Shown: piece after piece, positions 29,001 to 37,391 of the stretch | Layout: each line of letters opens with the position of its first letter | How positions within the stretch are numbered: the first letter of the stretch is position 1 | NCBI RefSeq assembly: GCF_900519355.1 | Contig: NZ_ULHE01000004.1 | Span: forward strand, 186,001 to 250,000 | Origin: Corynebacterium lactis | GTDB taxonomy: Bacteria; Actinomycetota; Actinomycetes; Mycobacteriales; Mycobacteriaceae | Direction of reading: 5' to 3' | DNA length: 64,000 bases | The notes under the pieces: generated by a model | The model's input: the letters and a program-made list of their open reading frames with translations, nothing else | Told to the model about the DNA's origin: nothing | The model's database searches: none | Program-made: the position numbers and the translations under genes

Positions 29001-29218
29001 AAGACATGGCCGGCGAAAACGATGCCGACCAGCTAGCGGCGTCGGGAGCTTTCAAGCAGAAGGGCCTCATGGCGCTGCTCGGGTCTGCAGAAGAATCCAA
29101 GGAGGTTTACGACACGTTGTCCTCCGACATGGAAAACGTCGAGGCCGTGCTGCACGCCCTGGCAGGACTCCTCGTCGCCGCGTCCGCGGACGCACACGTG
29201 AAGAAGCAGCTCGGTTAG
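26081..29218 (+). CDS. hsdR: Type I restriction-modification endonuclease/translocase subunit HsdR
   Basis: 1045 residues. The N-terminal nuclease region shows the PD-(D/E)XK core as LDLVLTVNGIPVVTMELKTD; the helicase motor has the P-loop HSAGSGKTK, the DEAH box IIDEAHSSQHG and motif III ALTATPKGK, then FQTGFDEPRLCAMYVDKKL and QTLSRLNR. The C-terminal 250 residues are the assembly part. The complete order hsdM-hsdS-hsdR with 1-3 bp junctions indicates one transcript. Confidence 0.94.
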   Translation: MTDSLVENSLANKLDVPSYLEKDFEDAIVTNLHEAGWVHDPSNEQWDVARALHVGDVLHWLSTQFPDEFEKAVPSNLTGTNRQVAVNKLLDRLVEKLGTAPRLTARTKKVSGGLLGTLRGGFSHSQRGRQKATFPEMVTFYPENPLYVNVTERAKQNRLRVLRQVRFDTNSTETLDLVLTVNGIPVVTMELKTDNTQAVADAIKQYKQDRVPSKNRPLLMPGRALVHFAVSNQEVYMATVLAGADTTFLPFNKGDGFHAGNPSNPNGSDTAYLWQEVLAPELFLRILRDYALWEPAQKGNSGRLIFPRYHQLRASESVLADMAARGVGGRYLIQHSAGSGKTKTIAWLAHRTNRVCNADGTPLFNSVIVVTDRTALDDNIKEGLDLLRASEGMVVAVDNELGSKSKKLEKALAEGNHIISCTIQTFPALARMMETNPALAGRKYCVIIDEAHSSQHGEAAKKLRETLVDVELEVDEGEDITSDDMLLAVDSAVAHSANISFIALTATPKGKTLAAYGDPDPNDDNKHTPFDVYSMSQAIEEGFILDVLTNYSTYSMFARIRDELGRTDVVDESAAVSDMVRFVRLHPTSIAQKVVVTVEHFRRNVMSHLDGTAKAMVVTPDRQAALTWSLEMNKYIAKQGYNDMTTLVAFSGSLELGEDSVTEHSLNGVKDTALHFRENDQCRVLIVANKFQTGFDEPRLCAMYVDKKLSGVMAVQTLSRLNRTFPKKPAPMVVDFVNDPQAIVDSFRPYFHEAHINADIPANALDDLGEELDAAEFYTAEELDVLSGAFVAGVPSEKLQALVSPIRKRWNAHMRDALITHDKDAYADGKAFRTNCIKYTHAWEFLSQIVDYQDPTLHKRAIVCGLLAQNLNLERQIDDDDLTTGLEIVGVAVEPQATDTNLDLANADIDGELDLPGFDGQPVAETSPVKTAFDAAVEKVNEILAAAGVSASDAATTGAIRACYGKLVDDKQIQDMAGENDADQLAASGAFKQKGLMALLGSAEESKEVYDTLSSDMENVEAVLHALAGLLVAASADAHVKKQLG

Positions 29219-29228
29219 GGCTGCTGGC

Positions 29229-29297
29229 GAGGGGCTTGGGAGCTTGGGCGGGGCTTGGGCGAGGTTTGGGTGCGGCATGGGTGGGGCTTGGGTGGGC
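29229..29297 (+). repeat. G-rich tandem repeats of GGGCTTGGG type
   Basis: Several imperfect copies of GGGCTTGGG(C/T)G follow the hsdR stop (clear copies at 29232, 29251 and 29284). The many G-triplets could fold as a G-quadruplex. Confidence 0.6.
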
Positions 29298-29318
29298 CAT
29301 CGTAAATGCGACGGCCCC
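29294..29318 (+). terminator. Possible hsdR terminator hairpin
   Basis: GGGCC (29294-29298) and GGCCC (29313-29317), with TCG/CGA inside, form a short stem; a C-run follows instead of a T-run. Confidence 0.35.
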
Positions 29319-29433
29319 TTCCCCCCCACCCTTAATCGGTTACTCCTCGGACGGATGCTGGCTGCCCTGGGAACCGGGGCTACGGTTGGTTGTGTACGCA
29401 ATTACATTCGCATGTGCACGCGATGCCCTGCCG

Positions 29434-29455
29434 CAGCTGTCAGGCAGCTGTCAGG
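29434..29455 (+). repeat. Tandem 11-bp repeat CAGCTGTCAGG upstream of the MFS exporter
   Basis: Two exact adjacent copies (29434-29444, 29445-29455) lie 30 bp before the start codon, where an operator would be expected. Confidence 0.55.
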
Positions 29456-29484
29456 CGGCGTCGCACTTTCGGGAAGGACCCCTG

Positions 29485-31059
29485 ATGTCTCAGCCAGCCC
29501 CTGTGGCCCACGAGAATCGTTGGAAAATCTTCGCCATCCTTATTTTTGGCGTCTCCCTCATCGTCCTGGACACCACCATCGTCGCGGTCTCTCTGCCGAC
29601 GATCATCCGGTCCCTCGGCCTCAACCTCACCGAGGCGCAGTGGGTGTCCTCCCTCTACTCGGTCGTCTTCGCCGCGTTACTCCTGGTCATGGGCACGCTG
29701 GGTGACAAGTTCGGCCGCACCCGTATCTTCCGCCTGGGCCTCCTGGTCTTCGCTATCGCCTCCGCGCTGGCGGCGGTGTCGGCCTCCGCGGGCCTGCTCA
29801 TCTTCGCCCGCGGACTGCAGGGCGTCGGCGGCGCCATGATCCTGCCCTCGACGCTCGCGACCATCAACGCCACCTTCCGCGACAAGGAACGCGCCGCTGC
29901 CTTCGGCATCTGGGGTGCGGTCATGGCGTCGATGGCGGCAATCGGCCCGCTGCTCGGAGGCTGGCTGACGCAGACCTTCTCCTGGAACTGGATCTTCCTC
30001 ATCAACATCCCCATCGTCGCAGGCCTGCTCCTCGCGGGCATCAGCGTCTTCCGTGGCTTCGACGACCGCGGCGAGGTCACCGGCTTCGACATTCCCGGCA
30101 CCGTCCTGTCCGCCATCGCCCTGGGCTTCCTGGTCTACGGCCTGATTGAGGCCACCACCTTCAGCTGGTGGGAGCCGAAGGGAGAGACCAGCGTCCTGGG
30201 CATCTCCCCCACCCCGTTCGCCATCGCCGTCGGCATCATCTTCGCCGCCGCGTTCCTGGCCCTGGAGAGCGCCCGCCTGCGCAGCTCGCGCCCGGTTCTG
30301 CTGAACCTCCGCCTTTTTAAGATTTCCTCCTTCAGCAACGGCAACATCACCGCGCTGACGGTCGCGCTCGGCGAGTTCTCCGCCCTCTTCGTCCTGCCCC
30401 TCTACCTCATCTCCGTGCTGGGGCTCGGCACCATCCAGGCCGGCTGGGTGCTGGCAACGATGTCGCTAGGCTCCTTCGCCTCTGGTGCTGCCGCCCGGCA
30501 CGTGGCCGCGAAGTTCGGCCCGGCGCGCACCGTCGTCATCGGCCTGGTCCTCGAGATCGTGGGCATCCTGGTGACCGGCTTGCTCATCGGGCCGAGCGCG
30601 TCGGCATGGCTCCTCGCCATCGTGCTGGCTGTCTACGGCATGGGCGTCGGCCTCGCGTCGGCGCAGTTGGCCTCCGTCGTGCTTGCCGAGGTCCCCGTCA
30701 CCTCCTCCGGCATGGGCTCCGCCACGCAATCCACCGCCCGACAGCTGGGCTCCGCACTGGGCGTCGCCGTGGCCGGAACCGTGCTGGCCACCTCCCTGAC
30801 CGCGTCGCTTCCCGACGCCCTTTCCGCCGCGGGCGCTCACGCCCGCGCCATTGATGGGCTCGTCAGTGCCACTGCGGATTCTGCGGGGTCCGCAATCCCT
30901 GCGCTGTCGGAGAAGCTAGGCCCCGCCATCGGCGACGTGCTGAGCAATTCCTTCTCCGATGCGACCGCGATGGTCCTGTACTTCTCTGCAGGTGTCCTGG
31001 CGGTCGGCCTGATCTCTGCGCTGCGTCTGTCGGCGCGACAGAGGGTTGTGGAGGGGTAA
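29485..31059 (+). CDS. MFS drug exporter, DHA2 (14-TM, EmrB/QacA) family
   Basis: 524 residues, about 14 transmembrane segments. Near the N-terminus it has the family motif LDTTIVAVSLPTI, then motif A as GDKFGRTRIFRLG and motif C-like ARGLQGVGGAMILPS. Such proteins export toxic compounds with protons; the substrate cannot be told. The start at 29485 is chosen for GGAAGGA 7 nt upstream; the in-frame extension to 29236 crosses the G-rich repeat. The neighbours are restriction systems, not a regulator. Confidence 0.85.
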   Translation: MSQPAPVAHENRWKIFAILIFGVSLIVLDTTIVAVSLPTIIRSLGLNLTEAQWVSSLYSVVFAALLLVMGTLGDKFGRTRIFRLGLLVFAIASALAAVSASAGLLIFARGLQGVGGAMILPSTLATINATFRDKERAAAFGIWGAVMASMAAIGPLLGGWLTQTFSWNWIFLINIPIVAGLLLAGISVFRGFDDRGEVTGFDIPGTVLSAIALGFLVYGLIEATTFSWWEPKGETSVLGISPTPFAIAVGIIFAAAFLALESARLRSSRPVLLNLRLFKISSFSNGNITALTVALGEFSALFVLPLYLISVLGLGTIQAGWVLATMSLGSFASGAAARHVAAKFGPARTVVIGLVLEIVGILVTGLLIGPSASAWLLAIVLAVYGMGVGLASAQLASVVLAEVPVTSSGMGSATQSTARQLGSALGVAVAGTVLATSLTASLPDALSAAGAHARAIDGLVSATADSAGSAIPALSEKLGPAIGDVLSNSFSDATAMVLYFSAGVLAVGLISALRLSARQRVVEG

Positions 31060-31335
31060 GTAAAAACAGGAAAAGACCCCTCAAGAATTCGGTGCTACCA
31101 CTGGCACTCAAAACTACCAGGCTTCGGGCGAGCCCCTTGCCCTTTACACTGTCGGCGACGGCCATCGTCCCATAGCTGGGCAGGCTGGCGGGGTCATTTC
31201 GTGGCCCTGTCAATTTTTGTTGCTATGTCATCATCTTATGCCTGGCGTCAACTATCGCAACCCACGGCACTTCAGGGGTTAGACGATAGGCCACGTTCCG
31301 CCATGCTGCGAGTAATCAGGCGTAGCCTCGGCGCC
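31060..31335. other. Gap before pspC without a recognised gene
   Basis: I see no gene and no strong terminator for the upstream exporter gene. TAGCCT (31323-31328) lies 7 nt before the PspC-domain start. Confidence 0.4.
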
Positions 31336-31673
31336 ATGCCCGAAAACAGCAAACTACTGCGCTCTCGCAACGACCGCCTGATCGCCGGAGTCCTAGCCGG
31401 CATAGCGTCGAATCAGGGGGGGGGAATACCGGTTTCACAAGAACGGTTTACGTTATTCTTCCATTTCTCGCCTCGCTCATGCGTTGGGAAATCGGAGCCG
31501 GTTTTGTCGCCATCTATCTGCTTGCGTGGTTTCTAATCCCAAGCGCCGAATACACGTTGGTTGGCTCAGCAGATCAATCAATCGACGGCGTGAAAAGCGC
31601 ACAGCGCGCCACTACAAACAATGCTTCCGAAGCCAAAAATCGACAAATTGACCATACTGATGCAAATTCGTAA
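31336..31673 (+). CDS. PspC-domain small membrane protein, broken at a G9 tract
   Basis: About 112 residues if restored. The first frame gives MPENSKLLRSRNDRLIAGVLAGIA, the usual start of PspC domains; after nine G at 31416-31424 the other frame continues NTGFTRTVYVILPFLASLMRW and a second hydrophobic segment ending AWFLIP. Ten or seven G would join them. PspC proteins belong to envelope-stress responses. A -10 box TAGCCT lies 7 nt before the ATG (leaderless). Confidence 0.65.
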
Positions 31674-31881
31674 CTAACACTGGCCCCGCCTGGAGTTTTA
31701 GGGAAACTCGCAGGTCAAAAACGGTAACAATTGCCCCAAAAGTGATACTGCCGTGTGCATCTCAGCTTGCTTATGTGACAAAAACCCCTACCTTGGAATT
31801 CACCAATAACGCATGTGCGATAAGCACGCGAACAAACATGTGAGAATTCCGCGAAGGAATTCGGAAGTAGAGAGTTTTACC

Positions 31882-32511
31882 ATGCAGAACAAGAAGATGA
31901 CCCGCGTCACCGCTGCCATTATGGGCTCCGTCGCCATGGTTGGCGGACTAGCAGCCTGCTCCGCAGAGGACGCACAGAACGCCAAGGATAAGGCCGGCCA
32001 GGTTGCTTCCGAGGCCACGAGCAAGGCTGGCGATGCCGGCGCCAAGGCATCCGAGGCCATGAACGACGCCAAGGATAAGGCCGGCCAGGCTACAGACTCC
32101 GCCAAGGACGCAATGAACAAGGTCGGCCTGGGCCTGGGCAACAGCGCAGGCGAGGACGTCGCAGAGGCTGACCTGCCGGAGTCCATCAAGCAGGTTGCGG
32201 GCTCCTTCACCAACGCCTACGACGAGCAGGCAGGCTCGTTCGTCGCAGCAAAGAAGATGGGCGACGCCGTCGCGGCTGAGTTCGAAAACGTCACCTTCGT
32301 CGAGTCCCCGGAGACCGGTGGCGTGCAGCCGCTGATCGGCAAGATCCGCGAGACCTGGGTCAACAATGGCGGCCTCGAGAACAAGATTGGCCTGCCGACC
32401 GCGCCCGAGCAGGTCATCGACGGCGGCTGGGAGCAGACCTTCACCAAGGACACCATGAAGTGGACCTCCACAGACGGACAGGAGTACACCGACTCCTACA
32501 ACAACCAGTAA
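31882..32511 (+). CDS. Secreted lipoprotein with helical repeats and an LGFP-type repeat
   Basis: 209 residues. A lipoprotein signal peptide ends in the lipobox LAAC (Cys26). Residues 30-85 are Ala/Lys/Asp-rich and repeat AKDKAGQ-like units, as in LEA-type amphipathic helices. The C-terminal 60 residues (TWVNNGGLENKIGLPT...GGWEQTF) form an LGFP-type repeat, found in corynebacterial and mycobacterial envelope proteins. The start at 31882 gives a normal signal peptide with a purine-rich stretch upstream. A promoter may lie at TTGCTT...TACCTT, about 31768-31795. The role is probably in the cell envelope. Confidence 0.75.
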   Translation: MQNKKMTRVTAAIMGSVAMVGGLAACSAEDAQNAKDKAGQVASEATSKAGDAGAKASEAMNDAKDKAGQATDSAKDAMNKVGLGLGNSAGEDVAEADLPESIKQVAGSFTNAYDEQAGSFVAAKKMGDAVAAEFENVTFVESPETGGVQPLIGKIRETWVNNGGLENKIGLPTAPEQVIDGGWEQTFTKDTMKWTSTDGQEYTDSYNNQ

Positions 32512-32817
32512 TCACACATTTGTTCGAACCGGGTTCTTCACCCGTTTTCGGCCCCCTCATTTACCCGCTCCCCGTCGAAAAGCGCACCTAAGCAGTGCGA
32601 AACCGTTTCGCCGGGGAGCGTTTTCCTGTCGGATGGGGCATGCCCGCGTTCCCATTTTTGACGCGAATGATTACTCCGGACGCAGTCCCGCACTCGGTGC
32701 GCTCCTGGCGCAATCCGGAAGGTAACCTATTGTCTTGTTATCCGCCCGGCCGACAGATCGGTCCAGCCGGGCGCTGCTAGGACACTCAACACGCTTGCGC
32801 AAAAAGGAGGATGCTTG
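32512..32817. other. Gap between the lipoprotein and methyltransferase genes
   Basis: Holds the terminator at 32566-32624 and the upstream region of the restriction-modification pair. No gene is seen. Confidence 0.5.
32566..32624 (+). terminator. Lipoprotein gene terminator
   Basis: CGCTCCCCG (32566-32574) pairs with CGGGGAGCG (32612-32620), with further GCGCAC/GTGCG pairing inside, followed by TTTT. Confidence 0.75.
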
Positions 32818-34410
32818 ATGGCTGCTTCGCCGAAGCCCGCGTTCACCCAGGCGCATGTCAGTGACATAATCTCCCGTCTCGCCGCGGATTCGGGGACGCG
32901 GGCGTCGGCACGCAAAGCATCTCCGCAGTGCACGTGGCGCGCAGCCGTGACCGCGCTGTGCGAGGCCAGCAGGCCCGACCTGGGCGACGTCTTCGAAAAG
33001 ATTCTCGGAGTACCGGCCTCCTCGGAGAACTTCCTAGAGGGATTGAGCATCGCCGAAATCGGCATGATTTACGAGGCGCTTCTCGCGACCACGGATCCCC
33101 AGTCCCGAAAGGACAACGGCCAGTACTTCACGCCGGATGATGCCGCGACGTTCATGGCATCGCAGGCCAAGACCTTTCCCGCCGGGGCGCGCTGGCTTGA
33201 CCCCTGCTGCGGTGTCGGAAATCTTGCGTGGCACCTGTGCGCTGCATCTGAGAACCCTCAGGAATTGCTACGAAAGCTTACGCTGGTGGACCAGGACGAA
33301 ACCGCGTTGCTGACTGCCGTTTGCATCCTAGGTGCCGAGTACGCGGCGGAGTCCGATGCCAGCGCGGTCCATGCTCTCCTGCGCAACAGCCGCTGCGGCG
33401 ATTTCCTGACCATCGCACCAGAGCTCGAGGTGGACTTCGCGATAGTCAATCCTCCCTACGCCAGGGCTAAGCAAGATTCGAGGTTCCAATCCGCTCGCGC
33501 GGGCGACCTGTACGCCTACTTCCTCGAGCGGCTCAGCCAGGTGACGAGGGGTTTCATCTCGGTAACTCCCGCTTCCTTCTTGACCGCGGCGAAGTTCTCC
33601 GCGCTTCGCGGCCTCCTGCTAAAGGCTTTCCCACGCGGCGATGTCTTCGTCTTCGACAACGTGCCGGACACGCTTTTCCGCGGTTTCAAATTCGGCTCGA
33701 CAAACACCTCGAAGACCAATTTCGCTCGTGCCACCGTTATGGTTACCGACGCGTATTCCACGGGCACCACTCCGCAGTCTTGGCATATCACGCCTATTTT
33801 GCGCTGGAAGAACAGCCACCGATCTGCGCTCTTCGCCCATGCCCTCGATTTCCTGGCCCGCCTCCGCCTCGGTCCGAACGGCGAGTGGGCAAAAATCATG
33901 CCCGAAACCGCCCCGCTTTACGACGCCCTCGCTAACGCCCCCGTCACAGTCGCGGACCTGATGGCGAAGGAGCCGACCGACTACTCCCTCGACATTGCGT
34001 CGACCCCCAGATACTTCACCTCGGCGACTCAACGCTCGCTAAAGCGAGGCAGCAAACAAGTCATCTACTTCGACGATGCGGCGACTCGGGACAAGGCCTA
34101 CCTACTCCTCAACTCGTCACTGCTGTACTGGTGGTGGCGTTGCTTGGACGGTGGTATCACCCTGACAGCAGCGAAACTGCGGACGTTGCCGGTTCCTGAT
34201 TTCAACGTTGATGCAGAACTCGTCGGCAAGCTCCTGCAGTCCGAGCAGGACAATGTCGTCACCAAACTGAACGCCGGCAAGATCAACGAAAACGTCAAGC
34301 ACCCCACCAAGTTGGTGCGGGCCGTCGACCTGTGCGTATTAGGTGACCTGGCTCCTGATTTCTCCAGGGTGTACTCCCCCAATCTCTTCGACTCGAAAGA
34401 GCCCGTATGA
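32818..34410 (+). CDS. N6-adenine DNA methyltransferase (Eco57I/TaqI-like), probable type II
   Basis: 530 residues. It has the NGQYFTP entry motif, the AdoMet-binding motif WLDPCCGVGNLAW and the catalytic motif NPPYARAK of N6-adenine methyltransferases; the C-terminal part probably holds the target recognition domain. AAAGGAGG is 7 nt before the ATG at 32818. The next gene starts within its stop codon (ATGA), which ties the two translationally. It resembles the modification half of a type II system; recognition sequence unknown. Confidence 0.82.
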   Translation: MAASPKPAFTQAHVSDIISRLAADSGTRASARKASPQCTWRAAVTALCEASRPDLGDVFEKILGVPASSENFLEGLSIAEIGMIYEALLATTDPQSRKDNGQYFTPDDAATFMASQAKTFPAGARWLDPCCGVGNLAWHLCAASENPQELLRKLTLVDQDETALLTAVCILGAEYAAESDASAVHALLRNSRCGDFLTIAPELEVDFAIVNPPYARAKQDSRFQSARAGDLYAYFLERLSQVTRGFISVTPASFLTAAKFSALRGLLLKAFPRGDVFVFDNVPDTLFRGFKFGSTNTSKTNFARATVMVTDAYSTGTTPQSWHITPILRWKNSHRSALFAHALDFLARLRLGPNGEWAKIMPETAPLYDALANAPVTVADLMAKEPTDYSLDIASTPRYFTSATQRSLKRGSKQVIYFDDAATRDKAYLLLNSSLLYWWWRCLDGGITLTAAKLRTLPVPDFNVDAELVGKLLQSEQDNVVTKLNAGKINENVKHPTKLVRAVDLCVLGDLAPDFSRVYSPNLFDSKEPV

Positions 34411-35786
34411 CTCACAATTTCTCCGACGTAACGCTGGCCGAAAAAATTGCAAAGCTGGCAGACCTGCTGGATGTCAAGAGTTTCACGGTCGCAGATCACA
34501 ACCTTATTCCGCGTTCCATTGCACTAGAAGCCGCAAGTTTTCTCGAAGTAGAAGTTGCCCCGGCGGCAACCGCGATGGAGATTTGCGTGGCGATTGCCGA
34601 AACCTTCGATGAGCAGGCCCCGACGCGCACCGAAGACGTCGCAGAATATTACGCCTCGGTGCTGCTGACGCTGGTCGAGGATCAGCTCCGGGCGGAAGAA
34701 GCGAAGCCCGTCCCCGTCACGACCCGCGCACAGGCGGGCAGCCCGAATCACCTGCGAATCGCCGACCCCGCTACCGCTGCTCGCAACAAGCTAGAGGCCG
34801 TCCAGCGCATTAGCGCCATCACCTCCTCCGGCCCACAGTCGCTAGGCCCCGGTTCCAAGGAGAGAAAGTCCGTCCTGACCAACCTCGGCAGCCACTTCTT
34901 CCCGGAGCTGGACGAGTCGCTCAACAAGATTGACTACTTCTCCGAACTGGTGCAAGCGCTCGGCGGTGTGCCCGAGCCCAGTGACTTCTCCACCGGCTAC
35001 ACCATCACACTGCGGGGACTCAACAAGTTACTGTATCTGGGGTCCCACTACTCGGACCTTCACAGTACCGGCGAAGCTGCAATGTCAGCAGCGGACGAAG
35101 CCGACTCTTACCTCGCCACAATTGCTACTTCCCTGGGGCTTGCGAATAACACGTCCGATCCCACACAACCTATGTGGTGCCACAAGGTATTTGATGGGAG
35201 GACCTGCGTGACCGAGATGTTCGCGGCAAAATACGCGAACAGGCGCCAAACCGAATGGTTCGGATGGTACGTCGAGTTCCGAAGTATCCCGAAGCTCACG
35301 AAAACATTCGGTGGCGGGCCAATGAAAATCGGTAATACCTCCTTTGATTATCACGGTCTACGCACATGGGATATCAAAGCACACACGCAAATCGACTCCG
35401 AGGTTCTTCTCAATGATCGAGAATCGATTGTCGAGGCAGCTATTACCGACGGGTTGGGCTTCCTCATTGTCATAGGCCAGTCAGACTACAAAGGAGAAGG
35501 TGACTTCTACCGCTGGCACTTACAGATGCGTGGTAAGGACCCCCACGTCAAGCGCTCGGAAAGATCGCGCAAGCTTAAAGTTTCGGTAAACGTAACTTCG
35601 CTAGAAGCACTCTTTTTCCAGGATGAAACCGAGTTCAACAAGGCGCTTGGAGACGGCGTTTTGAAGGAATTTCCCCAGGGAAAGCAGGCTGACGGCAGTC
35701 CCCGTAAACCAAAACTAAAGCTCAATCTCGCCAAGGCTCTAGGCAGTGTTTACCACGTAGCGTCGCTGAAAATCCCTCAAAGCTAA
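34407..35786 (+). CDS. Putative restriction endonuclease partner of the methyltransferase
   Basis: 459 residues that I cannot assign to a named family. The N-terminal 200 residues are mostly helical; the C-terminal half contains FDYHGLRTWDIKAH, where D-I-K could be the (D/E)XK part of a nuclease core, followed by a hydrophobic strand GFLIVIG. Its ATG overlaps the methyltransferase stop by 4 bp and its base composition is lower in GC than the backbone. Position and motif together suggest the restriction half; this is inference. Confidence 0.55.
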   Translation: MTHNFSDVTLAEKIAKLADLLDVKSFTVADHNLIPRSIALEAASFLEVEVAPAATAMEICVAIAETFDEQAPTRTEDVAEYYASVLLTLVEDQLRAEEAKPVPVTTRAQAGSPNHLRIADPATAARNKLEAVQRISAITSSGPQSLGPGSKERKSVLTNLGSHFFPELDESLNKIDYFSELVQALGGVPEPSDFSTGYTITLRGLNKLLYLGSHYSDLHSTGEAAMSAADEADSYLATIATSLGLANNTSDPTQPMWCHKVFDGRTCVTEMFAAKYANRRQTEWFGWYVEFRSIPKLTKTFGGGPMKIGNTSFDYHGLRTWDIKAHTQIDSEVLLNDRESIVEAAITDGLGFLIVIGQSDYKGEGDFYRWHLQMRGKDPHVKRSERSRKLKVSVNVTSLEALFFQDETEFNKALGDGVLKEFPQGKQADGSPRKPKLKLNLAKALGSVYHVASLKIPQS

Positions 35787-35813
35787 CGCCCCCAACCTGG
35801 TCTGCGACGAGCC

Positions 35814-36431
35814 CTAGCTCCACACGCCCGACGCCCCGCGCCGGTGCGCCCCGATAATGTTGGTGTCCACGACGCCGACGGCCTCCATCAGGGCGAACAC
35901 CGTGGTCGGGCCGACGAACGTGAACCCGGCCTTCTTCAGCGCCTTCGCCAGCGCCACCGATTCCTCCGAGGTGCTCGGCACCTCCTCTGCGTTGCGGGGC
36001 TCGGGTGTCCGCTCCGGCTGGTGAGACCAGATCAGGTCCGCCAGGCCGCCACTGGCCCGCAGCTCCACCGTCGCCCGCGCATTCTTGACCACGGCCTCGA
36101 TCTTCCGGCGGTTACGGATGATCGCGGCGTTGCCCATCAGCCGCTCCACCTCGGTGTCGCCGAAACCTGCCACGATGTCCGGGTCGAAGTCGGCGAAGGC
36201 CTCCCGGAACGCCGGGCGCTTGCGCAGCACCGTCGCCCAGGACAGGCCCGCCTGGAACCCCTCTAGGCTCAGCCTCTCGAAGAGGCCCTGCTCGTCACGG
36301 ACCGGCATCCCCCACTCGGTGTCGTAGTAGTCGCGCAGCAGAGCGTCCTGCGCCGCCCACGCCGGGCGGGCCAGCCCATCGTCGCCGACGACCAGCCCGC
36401 GAGAATCCGAAATTGCCATGTTATCCCCCAT
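35814..36431 (-). CDS. tag: DNA-3-methyladenine glycosylase I
   Basis: Removes 3-methyladenine from DNA. 205 residues with the family motifs YYDTEWGMPV, LEGFQAGLSWATVL and ALKKAGFTFVGPTT. Compared with E. coli Tag, all four zinc ligands are replaced: Cys4 region reads RPAW, His17 is Tyr, and the His175/Cys179 region reads NIIGA. ATG at 36419 is a possible shorter start. It lies 12 bp after the panE stop on the same strand, so the two are probably cotranscribed. Confidence 0.88.
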   Translation of the reverse strand: MGDNMAISDSRGLVVGDDGLARPAWAAQDALLRDYYDTEWGMPVRDEQGLFERLSLEGFQAGLSWATVLRKRPAFREAFADFDPDIVAGFGDTEVERLMGNAAIIRNRRKIEAVVKNARATVELRASGGLADLIWSHQPERTPEPRNAEEVPSTSEESVALAKALKKAGFTFVGPTTVFALMEAVGVVDTNIIGAHRRGASGVWS

Positions 36432-36443
36432 TTTTCATGTCTC

Positions 36444-37357
36444 TTATGCCGCGCGCCCCACCAGCGCCAGGTGCACCAGGTCCAGCGTCGGGGTCTCCAC
36501 CCCGGCCGCCTGCCCCATGCGCCGGATCGCGCCGATCTGGGCGTCGAGCTCATTAGATTTCCCCGCCGTGTAGTCGCGCTGCATCGACGAGGTGTTGTCG
36601 TAGCCCTGCGCGTCCGCAAACGCCAGGGTTTGCTCCACGATGTCGGCCGGCAGTGCCACCCCGTGCGCCCGCGCGACCGCCTCGGTCTCCTCGAACATCC
36701 GGGTCAGGCTGCCCCGCATCTCGGTGCGCAGGTAGCCCATCGGGCTGTCGGCCAGCGCTCCCAGCGCCCCGAGGTTTGCCACGAACATCGCCTTGGCCCA
36801 CACGTCCACCCAAATGTCGGGCAGGTGTTCCCCGCCGAGGCCGGCGCGGCCGAGGGCGTCAATCACGGCGTCGACAAGCGGGCTAGGCCTGCCATCGAAG
36901 GTGCCGATATTCAGGCTCATCGGGCCCGGACGGAACTCGACCGCGCGGGGCCCGTATGGATGAAGAAGCCGCGGATGATGCCCGGGTAGACGTTGTCGGC
37001 CCCGTAGCGCTGCGCTGCCAGGTACGGGATTTCCACCGAATTGTGCGTCGTAATCAGCGCGGCGCCCTCCGGTACCGAGGGGAACGGATCGGCCCCGGGC
37101 AGCGCCTTGGTAGCCACAATGACGACGTCGATGGCCGTGCCGTCGTCGACAAGCTCGGCCCAGTTGTCGGCGGCGCGGACCGGGATGACGTCGGTGTGGC
37201 CGTGCTCGTCCGTCAGAGTGAGACCGACTTCACGAAGCTGTTGCAGGGTCTCCCCGCGCGCAAGAAAGACCACGTCAAAGCCCGCTTGGGCGAGGCGCCC
37301 GCCGAACCAACCGCCAACTGCTCCCGCACCGATAATTCCGATTCTCATGTTCGCCAT
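36444..37357 (-). CDS. panE: 2-dehydropantoate 2-reductase family protein, frameshifted
   Basis: NADPH-dependent ketopantoate reductase family. The N-terminal half has the Rossmann motif GAGAVGGWFGG and the ATKAL motif; the second half has the helical domain with WVDVWAKAMFVANLGALGAL, where the lysine matches the catalytic residue. One base is missing near 36943, so the first frame ends in RSSSVRAR where RVEFRPGP is expected; together they give about 300 residues. The start may be 37357 (MANM) or 37348 (MRIG). Ketopantoate is made by PanB, encoded at 59.3 kb. True substrate not proven by sequence. Confidence 0.8.
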
Positions 37358-37391
37358 GTTACGTGGCCGCCAAGGTGCTATTTGTGTGTTT

